From an uncultured Paracoccaceae bacterium (GTDB lineage: Bacteria; Pseudomonadota; Alphaproteobacteria; Rhodobacterales; Rhodobacteraceae), in contig CANLDA010000014.1 of the NCBI GenBank assembly GCA_947489325.1, positions 28,728 to 92,727 of the forward strand: 64,000 nucleotides of DNA, read 5' to 3'. The notes below the pieces were generated by a model that ran no database searches, was not told the origin of the DNA, and was given only the letters and a program-made list of their open reading frames with translations. Shown in pieces: positions 27,695 through 37,465 of the stretch (the stretch's first letter is position 1; every line of letters starts with the position of its first letter). A program made the position numbers and the translations under genes.

Positions 27695-29347
27695 ATGCTT
27701 CGCTCGCTTGACATAAGAGACATGTTAATCATTGACCGGCTGGAGCTAGCGTTCCAGCCGGGTTTGAACGTTCTGACGGGTGAAACCGGGGCAGGTAAAT
27801 CCATCTTACTGGATTCACTTGGGTTTGTTCTGGGGTGGCGTGGCCGGGCCGAATTGGTGCGTGCAGGCGCCGATCAAGGCGAAGTTATCGCGGAATTTGA
27901 CCTAAATGCGGATCACCCGGCACATAAGGTCCTGCAAGAGGCAGGTCTGCCAGATGATGACACACTGATCTTGCGACGGGTAAATGCCCGAGACGGGCGC
28001 AAAACCGCATGGGTGAATGATCGGCGTTGTTCTGGGGACGTGTTACGGCAATTGTCCGAAACATTGATCGAATTGCACGGCCAACACGATGATCGCGGCT
28101 TGTTGGACCCTAAGGGCCATCGGGATTTGTTAGATGAATTTGGCCAGTTAGACGTGCCCAAAGCAGATGTGCGCAAAGCTTGGCAAAGCTGGGCAAAGGC
28201 GCGCGGTGAATTATCCAAAGCAGAGGACGCGTTACGTGCACTTCAGGCCGAAGAGGAGTTTTTGCGTCACGCGGTCGCTGAGTTGGATGACCTTGACCCA
28301 CAACCCGGTGAAGAGGCAGAGCTGGATCAAGCGCGCCGCATGATGCAAGGCGCGGAGCGTGTGCGCGAAGATGTGGCGCGGGCGCACTCTGCATTGGGCG
28401 GAAGCGGAGCCGAAGGCGCAATGAGCGATGCCTTGCGATGGCTTGAAGGGGCAAGTGAAGGGGCCGCAGAGGCGCTTGATGCTCCGATTGCCGCGCTTGC
28501 ACGGGCGCTTGCTGAATTGGACGAGGCCACAGATGGAATTGTTCGGTGTCTTGAAGTATTGGATTTCAATCCACTAGAGCTGGAACAAACCGAAGAACGC
28601 CTATTTGCGATCCGTGCATTGGCACGCAAGCATGAGGTTTTACCTGATGATCTTGGTGGGTTTGCCGATAATCTGCGGGCCAAACTTGCGGCGTTGGATG
28701 CTGGTACAGGGGATATTACAGGGTTGCGCGCCGCTGTCAGCACGGCAGAACAAGCCTATACAGATAAGGCGCAAACCCTAAGCCAAAAACGCAAAAAGGC
28801 CGCGACACGGCTTGACAAGATGGTCACGCGGGAACTTGCTCCGTTGAAGATGGAACGCGCGGTTTTCACAACCCAAATAGAGACAATCAACGCCGGAGCC
28901 TTGGGCGTGGATGATGTGACTTTTAGCGTCGCGACCAATCCAGGCGCGCCTGCGGGACCTTTGGGAAAAATTGCATCTGGAGGTGAGTTGAGCCGGTTCT
29001 TGTTGGCGCTCAAGGTTTGTTTGAGTCATGAACAGCAAGGTATTACGATGATCTTTGACGAGATTGATCGCGGTGTAGGAGGCGCAACAGCTGATGCCGT
29101 TGGACGTCGGTTGGCGGCTTTGGCGACAGAGGGTGGGCAAGTGCTCGTGGTAACGCATTCGCCGCAGGTCGCGGCCCTTGGCGCGCATCATTGGCAGGTG
29201 GCCAAGCGGGTGGAACGTGGTCAGACGCTATCTGAAGTCGCGCCATTGGATGACCAAGCGCGTGTCGATGAAATCGCGCGAATGCTGGCAGGGGACATCA
29301 TCACTGAAGAAGCCCGTGCTGCCGCGCGTGCCCTTTTGGCCGGATAA
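27695..29347 (+). CDS. recN: DNA repair protein RecN
   Basis: A 550-residue SMC-like ATPase acting in double-strand break repair. Walker A GETGAGKS is at residues 29-36. A coiled-coil middle section (SKAEDALRALQAEEEFLRH and others) is followed by the ABC signature SGGELSRFLLALK and Walker B TMIFDEIDRGVGG. The start at 27695 (MLRSLDIRDMLIIDRLEL) matches the family; an in-frame ATG 21 bp upstream overlaps the bamD end. Confidence 0.93.
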   Translation: MLRSLDIRDMLIIDRLELAFQPGLNVLTGETGAGKSILLDSLGFVLGWRGRAELVRAGADQGEVIAEFDLNADHPAHKVLQEAGLPDDDTLILRRVNARDGRKTAWVNDRRCSGDVLRQLSETLIELHGQHDDRGLLDPKGHRDLLDEFGQLDVPKADVRKAWQSWAKARGELSKAEDALRALQAEEEFLRHAVAELDDLDPQPGEEAELDQARRMMQGAERVREDVARAHSALGGSGAEGAMSDALRWLEGASEGAAEALDAPIAALARALAELDEATDGIVRCLEVLDFNPLELEQTEERLFAIRALARKHEVLPDDLGGFADNLRAKLAALDAGTGDITGLRAAVSTAEQAYTDKAQTLSQKRKKAATRLDKMVTRELAPLKMERAVFTTQIETINAGALGVDDVTFSVATNPGAPAGPLGKIASGGELSRFLLALKVCLSHEQQGITMIFDEIDRGVGGATADAVGRRLAALATEGGQVLVVTHSPQVAALGAHHWQVAKRVERGQTLSEVAPLDDQARVDEIARMLAGDIITEEARAAARALLAG

Positions 29348-29432
29348 GGCCTTCTATTTCGTGAATTTTCCTTAAGAGGGTTGGCCTTACCCGTCAAAAT
29401 ACCTAATGCTTGGAAAAGACTTGGGATAGCAT

Positions 29433-31121
29433 ATGTGGGCCGCAATCTTCAGCTTTATTCAAGATAGCCTTCGACAGGCAGCTTCAACCTGTCGTGGCGG
29501 CTGGCGTGTGCTGGTGACACGCGGGCCAAGTCAGTTCCAGTTTTGGTTGATTGCGCTGGCGATTGGTGTGGCGGCTGGCTTTGCCGCGCTTGGGTTTCGC
29601 AAGGGCATCGTGTGGCTACAGTCCACGTTGTATGGCACCGATAATGTGAACCGTCTCCACAGCTTTGCCGAGTCCCTACCATGGTATTGGGTGTTGCTGA
29701 TCCCAACCTTTGGAGGGCTGATTGTCGGCCTTATCCTGCATCATTTTACACGTGATGCACGGGTGCGGGCGGTGGCCGATGTGATTGAAGGCGCAGCCGT
29801 CAATGACGGGCGTGTGGAAATCCGCGAAGGGCTGGCGTCGGCCTGTGCCTCTTTGATCACGCTAAGTTCGGGTGGCTCGTCCGGGCGCGAGGGGCCGGTG
29901 GTTCATTTGGCCGGGGTGATTTCCAGTTGGGTGAGCAACCGCATCAAGGCTGATGGCATCACTGGCCGCGATTTGTTGGGCTGTGCGGTGGCGGCGGCGG
30001 TTTCCGCGAGCTTTAACGCACCCATTGCCGGGGCCTTGTTTGCACTTGAGGTCGTCCTTCGTCATTTCGCCGTGCATGCCTTTGCCCCGATTGTGATTGC
30101 GTCTGTTGCGGGCACGGTCATTAGCCGTCTGGAATTTGGCGATGTCACCGAATTTGTGTTGCCCGCAGAAGGCGCGTTGGAATTTTATCAGGAACTACCT
30201 GCATTTTTGATGTTGGGTGGGGTGTGTGGCTTTGTGGCAGTCGCCCTGATGTGGACGATTTTTTGGGCCGAGGATATGGCCAACCACATTCAGGATCATT
30301 CCGGTATGCCGCGATGGCTGCGGCCTGCAATTTCGGGCGCGTTGTTGGGGGGCGTGGCGATCTTCTTTCCACATATCATCGGGGTTGGCTATGAAACTAC
30401 ATCAGCGGCTCTGACAGGAGAGTTGATCCTGCATGAGGCGATTATCTTTGCCATCCTTAAGGTGGTGGCCGTGTCCATCACCATGGCCGGGCGTATGGGG
30501 GGCGGGGTGTTTTCTCCGGCACTGATGGTTGGGGCGCTGACCGGGTTGGCTTTTGGTTTGATTGCCACGTCAGTATTCCCAGAGGTGTCGGGATCAGAAA
30601 CACTGTATGCTTTGGCAGGAATGGGGGCTGTGGCGGCTGCGGTTTTGGGGGCGCCAATTTCCACCACCTTGATTGTGTTTGAGTTGACAGGGGATTGGCA
30701 GACCGGATTGGCGGTTATGGTGGCGGTGTCGATCTCAACCGCTTTAAGTTCGCGTCTTGTGGATGGATCGTTTTTCCTGTCGCAGTTGGAGCGGCGCAAT
30801 GTGCATGTGGCGGCAGGGCCGCAGGCGTATTTGCTGTCTATGTTTCGGGTGGCGAATGTGATGCGATCGGTTAAGGACGAGAGCGGCATTGATGAAGACG
30901 CGTGTTGGGATATGATCCGCGATGGCGTCTATGTTGATGGCAACGCCACGCTTGAGGCGGCGATGCCGATCTTTGACAAATCAGGGGTGCCGTTTATTCC
31001 GGTGGTTACGCTGGGAGGCGAAGACGAACCCCCGGAGTTGTGGGGGGCTGTGTATCACATGGATGCGCTGAAGGCGTACAACCGGGCATTGGCTGCAACG
31101 GCGGCGGAAGAGCATTCTTAG
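29433..31121 (+). CDS. ClC-type chloride channel or chloride/proton antiporter
   Basis: A 562-residue membrane protein with roughly ten or more hydrophobic segments. The conserved GSSGREGPVVH loop (148-158) carries the gating glutamate (Glu153), and the motif GRMGGGVFSPALMVGALTG lies in the second half. A soluble C-terminal extension of about 110 residues resembles a partial CBS-domain region (NATLEAAMPIFDKSGVPFIPVV). It probably moves chloride at the inner membrane; channel versus antiporter cannot be decided. The gene ends just before a hairpin repeat at 31155-31232. Confidence 0.9.
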   Translation: MWAAIFSFIQDSLRQAASTCRGGWRVLVTRGPSQFQFWLIALAIGVAAGFAALGFRKGIVWLQSTLYGTDNVNRLHSFAESLPWYWVLLIPTFGGLIVGLILHHFTRDARVRAVADVIEGAAVNDGRVEIREGLASACASLITLSSGGSSGREGPVVHLAGVISSWVSNRIKADGITGRDLLGCAVAAAVSASFNAPIAGALFALEVVLRHFAVHAFAPIVIASVAGTVISRLEFGDVTEFVLPAEGALEFYQELPAFLMLGGVCGFVAVALMWTIFWAEDMANHIQDHSGMPRWLRPAISGALLGGVAIFFPHIIGVGYETTSAALTGELILHEAIIFAILKVVAVSITMAGRMGGGVFSPALMVGALTGLAFGLIATSVFPEVSGSETLYALAGMGAVAAAVLGAPISTTLIVFELTGDWQTGLAVMVAVSISTALSSRLVDGSFFLSQLERRNVHVAAGPQAYLLSMFRVANVMRSVKDESGIDEDACWDMIRDGVYVDGNATLEAAMPIFDKSGVPFIPVVTLGGEDEPPELWGAVYHMDALKAYNRALAATAAEEHS

Positions 31122-31154
31122 ATGGCAGAGCTGGGCCCTCAAACGGACCTTTGA

Positions 31155-31232
31155 TTGGGGACCAGCCCCCAAACACATCCCGAATTGGGGGCCAGCCCCC
31201 AAACCCCCGGGATATTTCCGCCAAGAAGAAGC
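31155..31232 (+). repeat. Two tandem hairpins plus conserved tail behind the ClC gene
   Basis: TTGGGGACCAGCCCCCAA (31155-31172) and TTGGGGGCCAGCCCCCAA (31185-31202) are near-identical hairpins 30 bp apart. They are followed by GGGATATTTCCGCCAAGAAG and AAG (31210-31232). The tail recurs behind cobT (35429-35452, opposite strand), also after two hairpins. It may act as a transcript end or a dispersed 3' element. Confidence 0.7.
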
Positions 31233-31259
31233 TGGATGCGGTGAAATACTAGGCAGTTA

Positions 31260-32144
31260 TTAGGGTTTCAGACAGGTGACAAAAAGTGCTTCAACAGCGG
31301 ATAGGCTGTGGTCGCGGCGCACGGCCAGTTGGATTTGTGTGGTTTGGTCATAAGCGCCATGGGCGACAGGGCGCATTTTTCCGTCGCGAACCCAGACGTT
31401 GGCAAATGCACGTGGAAGATAACCGATGTATTGACCGGTCAGAATCAGCATGGCGATGCCTTCGATTTGATGGGCGCTGGCGTTAGAGGGAAGCCTTGCT
31501 GTCGTGGGGGCGATACGAGCCTCGTTCAGATAGGCGCGTTGGGCAAACTGGGCTTGAGACAGATCGTCTTGGTTGGGTTGATCAAACAAAGGATGGCCTT
31601 TGGCGCAGTACAGACCGACGGTATCTTGGCCAATGTTTTCGTAAGACAGGCCCGGTTTGGGGGCATGGAATACACCGACTCCAAGGGCTATGCGTCCATC
31701 GAGCAAGCCATATTCAATGTCATCCGGCGCCATGGAGTGAAGCTCTATCGTGGCGTCTGGTGCTATTTGGCCAAAATGTGTCAGCGCATCGATGATCGGC
31801 GCAGTTTGGTCTGAAATCCAACTGTCAATGACGGCGAGTTGTAAAGGGTCGGTCAAGTGATTGGCTGATCCGCGTATGGTTTCATTGAACCCGGCGATGG
31901 ATTGAAACAACTGGCGTGTGGCGTGATAGACAGTTTCGCCATCTTGGGTAAGGCGAAACCCGCTGCGCCCTCGTTGGCAAAGATGCATGCCAAGGCGCGT
32001 TTCTAGGTCTGTGATTTGGCGACTGATGGTGGAAGCCGAAACATTGAGAGCGATCTGTGCTGAAGCAAACCCTTTTGTCTGCACCACAGTGACAAAGACA
32101 TAAAGCGCGCGCAAATCGGTTTGTGACAGAGATGGAGGGAGCAT
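31260..32144 (-). CDS. LysR family transcriptional regulator
   Basis: A 294-residue regulator with an N-terminal winged helix (LRALYVFVTVVQTKGFASAQIALNVSASTISRQITDLETRLG) and a periplasmic-binding-like effector domain. The start at 32144 (MLPPSLSQTD) places the helix-turn-helix at the usual distance. It diverges from the amidinotransferase-family gene at 32247, and the 102-bp gap holds TTGCAATATTTGCAA, so it probably controls that gene and itself. The effector is unknown. Confidence 0.9.
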   Translation of the reverse strand: MLPPSLSQTDLRALYVFVTVVQTKGFASAQIALNVSASTISRQITDLETRLGMHLCQRGRSGFRLTQDGETVYHATRQLFQSIAGFNETIRGSANHLTDPLQLAVIDSWISDQTAPIIDALTHFGQIAPDATIELHSMAPDDIEYGLLDGRIALGVGVFHAPKPGLSYENIGQDTVGLYCAKGHPLFDQPNQDDLSQAQFAQRAYLNEARIAPTTARLPSNASAHQIEGIAMLILTGQYIGYLPRAFANVWVRDGKMRPVAHGAYDQTTQIQLAVRRDHSLSAVEALFVTCLKP

Positions 32145-32246
32145 GGGGTCCTTTGTTGCAATATTTGCAATCAAATTCTCTATATTTGATATTTTTCACA
32201 AGTAATAATTGCTCGATAGTCCCAAAAACACAGATGGGAGAGTGAC

Positions 32247-33122
32247 ATGACCACACCTTGGGGCATCAACAATGATTATGCGAAACTCAGCGATGTGTTG
32301 CTGGGCAAGCCGGAATTCTATCGCTGGGTCGAAGCGGGGCCACTGATTGGGCGCACTTTGGCCAATGCCGACAAGACCGGGCATAAATTTGATCTGCAAT
32401 TGGCGATGAAACAACATGCAGAAATGGTGGCGATCTATGAGGAAAACGGCGTTACCTGTCATTATCTGGAACCGGATGAGGCGCTGCATCGCAATTTCTT
32501 TGCCCGTGACAGTTCTGCGATGACACCATGGGGCGCCTTGATCTGCCATATGCAGCTAAAGGTGCGTCGTGCGGATTATGTGTCTGCAATCCAATTCTAC
32601 CAGGAAAACGATATTCCGATCTGGAAATTTGCCACTGCGGGGCATTTCGAAGGCGGAGATTTCAACATCATCGAACCTGGGCGCGTGTTGATTGGTTATT
32701 GCGGGGAACGGTCCGAAAAGGAAGGCAGCGAACAGGTGGCTGATTTCGTGCGCGCCGAAGGCTGGGAGGCGGTCGTGGCCCCCATCAGCCGGGACTTTGT
32801 GCATATGGACGGATTGGTCGTCCCCTTGGCGGAAAAGCTGGTGGTGGCTTGCGTGGATGCGATGGAGCCGTGGCTCGTGGATATTGTGCGCGGCTGGGGC
32901 GTCGAGATCGTCGAGGTTGAATACCGCGAGGCCAAGAATCTTGGGGTGAACCTTGTGGCTCTTGGCGACAATAAGGTGTTGTCGATGGTGGGTGCCACCG
33001 ACCTGAACGCCAAAATGCGTGCTTTAGGGTTTGAAGTATATGACCCGGATATGTCGATGTTTACCCTTGGTGGGGGCGGTGTGCATTGTTTGTGTCAGGC
33101 GCTCTGTCGCGAGGACGCCTGA
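32247..33122 (+). CDS. Dimethylarginine dimethylaminohydrolase / arginine deiminase family protein
   Basis: A 291-residue guanidino-group-modifying enzyme fold. Catalytic residues seem intact: ARDSS (86-90), His133 and Glu135 in GHFEGGDFN, and the nucleophile Cys281 in GGGGVHCLC near the C-terminus. The family hydrolyses arginine or methylated arginine to citrulline. The exact substrate is not evident, although the length and motifs fit hydrolases better than transferases. It diverges from a LysR gene, suggesting induction by its substrate. Confidence 0.82.
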   Translation: MTTPWGINNDYAKLSDVLLGKPEFYRWVEAGPLIGRTLANADKTGHKFDLQLAMKQHAEMVAIYEENGVTCHYLEPDEALHRNFFARDSSAMTPWGALICHMQLKVRRADYVSAIQFYQENDIPIWKFATAGHFEGGDFNIIEPGRVLIGYCGERSEKEGSEQVADFVRAEGWEAVVAPISRDFVHMDGLVVPLAEKLVVACVDAMEPWLVDIVRGWGVEIVEVEYREAKNLGVNLVALGDNKVLSMVGATDLNAKMRALGFEVYDPDMSMFTLGGGGVHCLCQALCREDA

Positions 33123-33135
33123 GCGACAAGGCATA

Positions 33136-33477
33136 TTAGATCTGTTCGACCGTTACGCGATCGCTTGGATAAAACGCCAGGTGATCTTTGATCGCGGCTA
33201 GGTCATTGTGTGGGGCTTCATAGCTCCACGCGGCATTGTCCAACGTATGACTTTTGGTAACGATGGAATAATATGACGCATCACCCTTATGTGGGCAGTG
33301 GGTGCTGTGATCGCTATCATCCAGAAACGCCGTGGCAATGTCACCACGTGGAAAATAGATCACCGCAGGAAGATCGCCTTCGCTGAGCTCCAGTGCATTA
33401 CTGCTTTCGCCGAGCACTGCTCCACCTGCGCGTACGCTCCATGTGCCATCTGCTTTGCGAATGGTGATCTTTGTCAT
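33136..33477 (-). CDS. DUF427 family protein
   Basis: A 113-residue single-domain protein. It shows VIYFPRGDIATAFLDDSDHSTHCPHKGDASYYSI and AAWSYEAP, which match the DUF427 fold with its conserved HCPHKG segment. Function is not known. The start at 33477 fits the family (MTKITIRKADGTWSV). It converges on the hydrolase gene and lies downstream of the Xaa-Pro aminopeptidase on the same strand, 70 bp apart. Confidence 0.88.
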   Translation of the reverse strand: MTKITIRKADGTWSVRAGGAVLGESSNALELSEGDLPAVIYFPRGDIATAFLDDSDHSTHCPHKGDASYYSIVTKSHTLDNAAWSYEAPHNDLAAIKDHLAFYPSDRVTVEQI

Positions 33478-33547
33478 CTGTGGTCTCCGGCTGTCCGTTT
33501 TGTCCCTATTAGCGGATATTCCATGACAATGATATGTCTCTTCGGAG

Positions 33548-35350
33548 CTAAATTTCCGCTGTGGCCTGTGACAACCAATCCTGCGCCTCTGGTGACAGGC
33601 GATGTGCCAAAACTGCACGGCATGTGGCATGATAGGTGTTCAGCCACTCCCGTTCAGGATTGCTAAGCATATCTGAAACGATCAATGAGGTGTCAATTGG
33701 CACCCATGTGATGGTTTCAAACGCCACCATATCGCTTGGGTCGGCGCCTTTCAGGGCTTGGGCTTTTTGCACCACGACTAGGTTTTCAATGCGGATGCCA
33801 AAGGCGCCTTCGCGATAATACCCTGGCTCGTTGGAAATGATCATGCCCGGTTCAAACGGCACATGGCTTGCACGGGACAAGCGTTGTGGCCCTTCATGCA
33901 CGCACAATGCAACGCCAACACCGTGGCCAGTGCCGTGGTTGTAATCCTGCCCCGCCAGCCACAAAGGATAGCGCGCGATGGCATCCAGATCGCGCCCTGC
34001 AAGCCCTTTGGGAAAGCGCACACGTGACATGGCAATCATGCCTTGTAGAACGCGGGTATAAGCTGCGCGTTCCTCATCGCCGGGGCTGCCGACGGGCAAG
34101 GTGCGGGTGATATCTGTGGTGCCGTTCTGATATTGCCCGCCACTGTCCAGTACCAACAAATCACCCTCTTGCAGGGTGCGGTTTGAGGCTTCGGTTACGC
34201 GATAATGGGGCAGGGCACCGTTTGGGCCTGACCCGGCAATGGTGTCAAAGCTGATGTCGAGCAAGGCACCAGTCGCGGCGCGGCAAGATTCCAGTTTGGT
34301 AATGACGTCTATTTCAGTAATGCTGCCGGGCGTTTGCTGCGCAAACCATGTCAGAAATTCACACATCGCGGCCCCATCGCGTAAATGTGCTTCTCGCGTG
34401 GCGGCAATTTCAGCGGAGGTCTTGCAGGCTTTGGGTAAGACACAGGGATCTTGTCCCCATTCAAAAGGCGTATTGGCTTCTTGCAAGAGATCAGACACCT
34501 TAATCGGCGCGCTTGTCTTGTCGACGCGGATCAGGCCTGACAGCGCGCTGACAGCTTCGCCAAAGGCCTCATATGGGCGCAAAGTCACCTCTTTGCCCAA
34601 ATGGGACAGCACTTCATCCGACAGCTTGCGCGCATCTATGAACAAGGCCACCGTGGCATCGTCGTGCAAAATGGCAAAGGCGTGGGCAACCGGGTTGCGT
34701 GGAATATCGGTGCCACGAATGTTCAACAGCCATGCCACAGAATCCGGCAAGGTGATGATGGCAGCACTTTGGCCTGCGTCGCGCAGATCCTGTGCAAGGT
34801 GCGCACGCTTGCTGGCGTGGCTCTCGCCTGCCAGATCATCGGGATAAATACGTACAACCCCAACAGGGGTGGCAGGCTGATCCTTCCAAATGGCATCAAT
34901 TGCATCTGTGCGGGCCACCAACGTCACACGATGATCGGCAAGGTCCCGCGTCAGTTTTTCAATCTCTTCTGCAGTATGTAGCCAACCATTGTAGCCAACT
35001 GTGCCCCCATCCGGCAGATGTGCGCGCAGCCAGGACGCCAGCTTCATCTCTGGCCAGTCAACCGGAGTGAAATGTTGCAGATCAACCTGTTCGCGTGCCT
35101 GCGTGCGATACCGCCCATCAACGAACACGCCGGCCACGTTGTGCAAAGCCGCGCAAAACCCGGCCGATCCGGTAAACCCGGTCAGCCACGCCAGACGGTC
35201 ATCGCAAGCGGCGACATATTCACCCTGATGCACATCCGCGCGAGGAATCAAATAGCCATCCAATCCATCCGTGCGCATCAATGTGCGCAGCGCCTGCAGA
35301 CGTGGTGGCCCTTGTTCAGGATTTGAGGTGGCTTTGAAACTTTGAAACAT
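33548..35350 (-). CDS. Xaa-Pro aminopeptidase (aminopeptidase P, M24B)
   Basis: A 600-residue peptidase with two creatinase-like N-terminal domains (RADVHQGEYVAACDDRLAWLTGFTGSAG) and a C-terminal pita-bread catalytic domain. Metal ligands are visible as DSGGQY, DITRT, HGTGHGVG and NEPGYY, ending with IRIENLVVV. It removes N-terminal residues preceding proline. The length matches the eukaryotic-like three-domain form. Confidence 0.93.
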   Translation of the reverse strand: MFQSFKATSNPEQGPPRLQALRTLMRTDGLDGYLIPRADVHQGEYVAACDDRLAWLTGFTGSAGFCAALHNVAGVFVDGRYRTQAREQVDLQHFTPVDWPEMKLASWLRAHLPDGGTVGYNGWLHTAEEIEKLTRDLADHRVTLVARTDAIDAIWKDQPATPVGVVRIYPDDLAGESHASKRAHLAQDLRDAGQSAAIITLPDSVAWLLNIRGTDIPRNPVAHAFAILHDDATVALFIDARKLSDEVLSHLGKEVTLRPYEAFGEAVSALSGLIRVDKTSAPIKVSDLLQEANTPFEWGQDPCVLPKACKTSAEIAATREAHLRDGAAMCEFLTWFAQQTPGSITEIDVITKLESCRAATGALLDISFDTIAGSGPNGALPHYRVTEASNRTLQEGDLLVLDSGGQYQNGTTDITRTLPVGSPGDEERAAYTRVLQGMIAMSRVRFPKGLAGRDLDAIARYPLWLAGQDYNHGTGHGVGVALCVHEGPQRLSRASHVPFEPGMIISNEPGYYREGAFGIRIENLVVVQKAQALKGADPSDMVAFETITWVPIDTSLIVSDMLSNPEREWLNTYHATCRAVLAHRLSPEAQDWLSQATAEI

Positions 35351-35428
35351 GTTGCACTCCTACACGTATCTTTGGCGCAGGCTACTGCATTGATCTACAG
35401 ACGCAAGCCATGGACGTAACGGACCTTA

Positions 35429-35502
35429 CGCTTCTTCTTGGTCAAAATATCCTGGGGTGAATTGGCCCTGATACCATCAGGGTCAAGAGGGGCAAAGCCC
35501 CT
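35429..35502 (-). repeat. Two hairpins plus conserved tail behind cobT
   Basis: On the minus strand AGGGGC-TTT-GCCCCT (35488-35502, touching the cobT stop) and CCCTGAT-GGT-ATCAGGG (35466-35482) precede GGATATTTTGACCAAGAAGA and AGCG (35429-35452). The tail corresponds to 31210-31232 downstream of the ClC gene. Both copies follow a gene on the same strand. Confidence 0.7.
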
Positions 35503-37379
35503 TAACCCACCTTTCGCATTCCCAAAACCCGTGCGCGTTTGCGTGGATCAGTGTCAAACAGACTGGCGAGCTGCTCTGTCATCGCCCCGGCCAATTGTTC
35601 GACATCAGTAATGGTCACCGCACGGTCATAGTACCGCGTCACGTCATGGCCGATACCGATTGCCAGCAATTCGACCTGACGACGCTTTTCGACCATAGTG
35701 ATCACGTCGCGCAGATGTTTTTCCAGATAATTGGCAGAATTGACCGACAATGTGCTGTCATCCACGGGCGCACCATCAGAAATCACCATCAGGATTTTGC
35801 GGGCTTCTTGGCGGGCAACCATCCGACGATGGGCCCATTCCAGCGCCTCACCATCGATGTTTTCCTTTAGCAGGCCTTCTTTCATCATGAGACCCAGGTT
35901 TGCCCGCGATCGCCGCCAAGGGGCATCTGCCCGCTTATAGATGATGTGTCGCAAATCGTTCAGACGTCCAGGTTGCTGCGGGCGGCCCTCGTTCAGCCAG
36001 TTTTCCCGGCTTTGCCCACCTTTCCAAGCGCGCGTGGTGAAACCAAGGATTTCTACCTTCACGTTGCAGCGCTCTAGTGTGCGCGCCAAAACATCAGCGC
36101 AGATCGCCGCAATGGAAATCGGGCGCCCCCGCATGGACCCGGAATTGTCCAAAAGCAGGGTTACGACAGTGTCGCGAAACTCCGTGTCTTTTTCCACTTT
36201 GAATGACAGAGGGGTCGTCGGCTGGGCCACAACCCGCGCCAAACGTCCGGCATCCAGAATGCCTTCTTCAAGATCAAATTCCCAGCTGCGGTTTTGCTGA
36301 GCTTGCAAGCGGCGCTGCAATTTGTTGGCCAACCGGCTGACGGCGCCCTTAAGCGGTTCCAATTGCTGATCTAAATAAGCACGCAGGCGCTCAAGCTCTG
36401 CCTGTTCGGCCAAATCTTCGGCGGCGATCTCTTCGTCAAATTCGGTTACAAAGACCTTATAGTCTGGATCGGCGTCGGAAATTGGTTGAGGTGCTGGCGG
36501 CTCCAGCGGAGCCTCCCCCTCAGGCATTTCCATTTCGTCACCCATGTCCTCATCGGCCATCTCATCCATAGAGACCTGGGCTTGTTGAGTGTCTTGCTGT
36601 TCTTCTTGGGACTGCTCAGGAGAAGCTTCACTGTCGTCTTCCTGACTGTCGTCTTGGCCGGTGCTGTCCGGATCAGGCTCTTCCTGTGCCTCCTCATCAG
36701 CTTGATCTTCCTGATCCTCATCCATCTGATCGGGATCATCGCCAAGCTGATCGCCATAGCCGAGGTCTTCAATCATTTGCCGTGCAAATTTGGCAAAAGC
36801 AATCTGATCGGACAGAAGGTCGTTCAGATTGTCGAGTGTCTCACCTGCATTTTGCTCGATAAACGGTTTCCACAGGTTCATAACGTTCTGTGCGGGCGCT
36901 GGCAGGTCGCGACCCGTGGCCAAATGGCGGATCAGATATCCGGCGGCGACTGGCAAAGGTGCATCGGCGGGCTGTGTGCAATCATTATAGCCGCGCCGCA
37001 GGGCCTCATCATTTATCTTGGCGTCGATGTTGCCAGCCGATCCGGGCATGTCGCGCGCGCCCATTGCCTCGCAACGGGCTGTTTCCATCGCGGCATATAG
37101 GTCGCGTGCCATGCCATCGGTGGGGGCATAACGGGTATGGGTGGATTCGTTGTGGTAACGGCGCGAAAAAGCAAGCGCATCTGCCGTGCCGCGAGCAAGC
37201 AGCACTTCGTCGCGTGTCATGCGGCGACTGATCTGGGGCAGGCGCATCTGATCACCAGACACGCCTGAAGGATCAACTGTATAGCTGACTGATAACTCAG
37301 GATCATGGGCCATGACCTTAGTGGCCTCGGCCAATGCCTTTTTGAAAGGATCAGCGGGGTTATCCGATGGTTTTCTCAT
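35502..37379 (-). CDS. cobT: Cobaltochelatase subunit CobT
   Basis: A 625-residue protein with an N-terminal CobT domain, a very acidic central linker (about 205-310, rich in Asp, Glu and Gln) and a C-terminal von Willebrand A domain with MIDAS motif [11 protein letters not shown]. With CobS it forms the AAA+ motor that drives cobalt insertion by CobN. The start at 37379 ([12 protein letters not shown]) is preferred. It lies 86 bp behind cobS on the same strand. CobN is about 28 kb away. Confidence 0.95.
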   Translation of the reverse strand: MRKPSDNPADPFKKALAEATKVMAHDPELSVSYTVDPSGVSGDQMRLPQISRRMTRDEVLLARGTADALAFSRRYHNESTHTRYAPTDGMARDLYAAMETARCEAMGARDMPGSAGNIDAKINDEALRRGYNDCTQPADAPLPVAAGYLIRHLATGRDLPAPAQNVMNLWKPFIEQNAGETLDNLNDLLSDQIAFAKFARQMIEDLGYGDQLGDDPDQMDEDQEDQADEEAQEEPDPDSTGQDDSQEDDSEASPEQSQEEQQDTQQAQVSMDEMADEDMGDEMEMPEGEAPLEPPAPQPISDADPDYKVFVTEFDEEIAAEDLAEQAELERLRAYLDQQLEPLKGAVSRLANKLQRRLQAQQNRSWEFDLEEGILDAGRLARVVAQPTTPLSFKVEKDTEFRDTVVTLLLDNSGSMRGRPISIAAICADVLARTLERCNVKVEILGFTTRAWKGGQSRENWLNEGRPQQPGRLNDLRHIIYKRADAPWRRSRANLGLMMKEGLLKENIDGEALEWAHRRMVARQEARKILMVISDGAPVDDSTLSVNSANYLEKHLRDVITMVEKRRQVELLAIGIGHDVTRYYDRAVTITDVEQLAGAMTEQLASLFDTDPRKRARVLGMRKVG

Positions 37380-37400
37380 GTCGCCCTTCCTTTCCAAAGT

Positions 37401-37462
37401 CGCTCATCGCTTCCTTACGGGCGCTCTTCGCGAAGAGGGACCGCAAGGGACCGATGAGCGCC
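37401..37462 (-). repeat. Long imperfect stem-loop between cobS and cobT
   Basis: CGCTCATCG (37401-37409) pairs with CGATGAGCG (37452-37460), enclosing TTCCTT/AAGGGA-like complementarity and the perfect palindrome CTCTTCGCGAAGAG (37424-37437). The 33 nt at 37430-37462 match 46128-46160 behind the lrp gene at 29 of 33 positions. The element begins 3 nt after the cobS stop. It may tune cobT expression or end a fraction of transcripts. Confidence 0.65.
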
Positions 37463-37465
37463 TGA

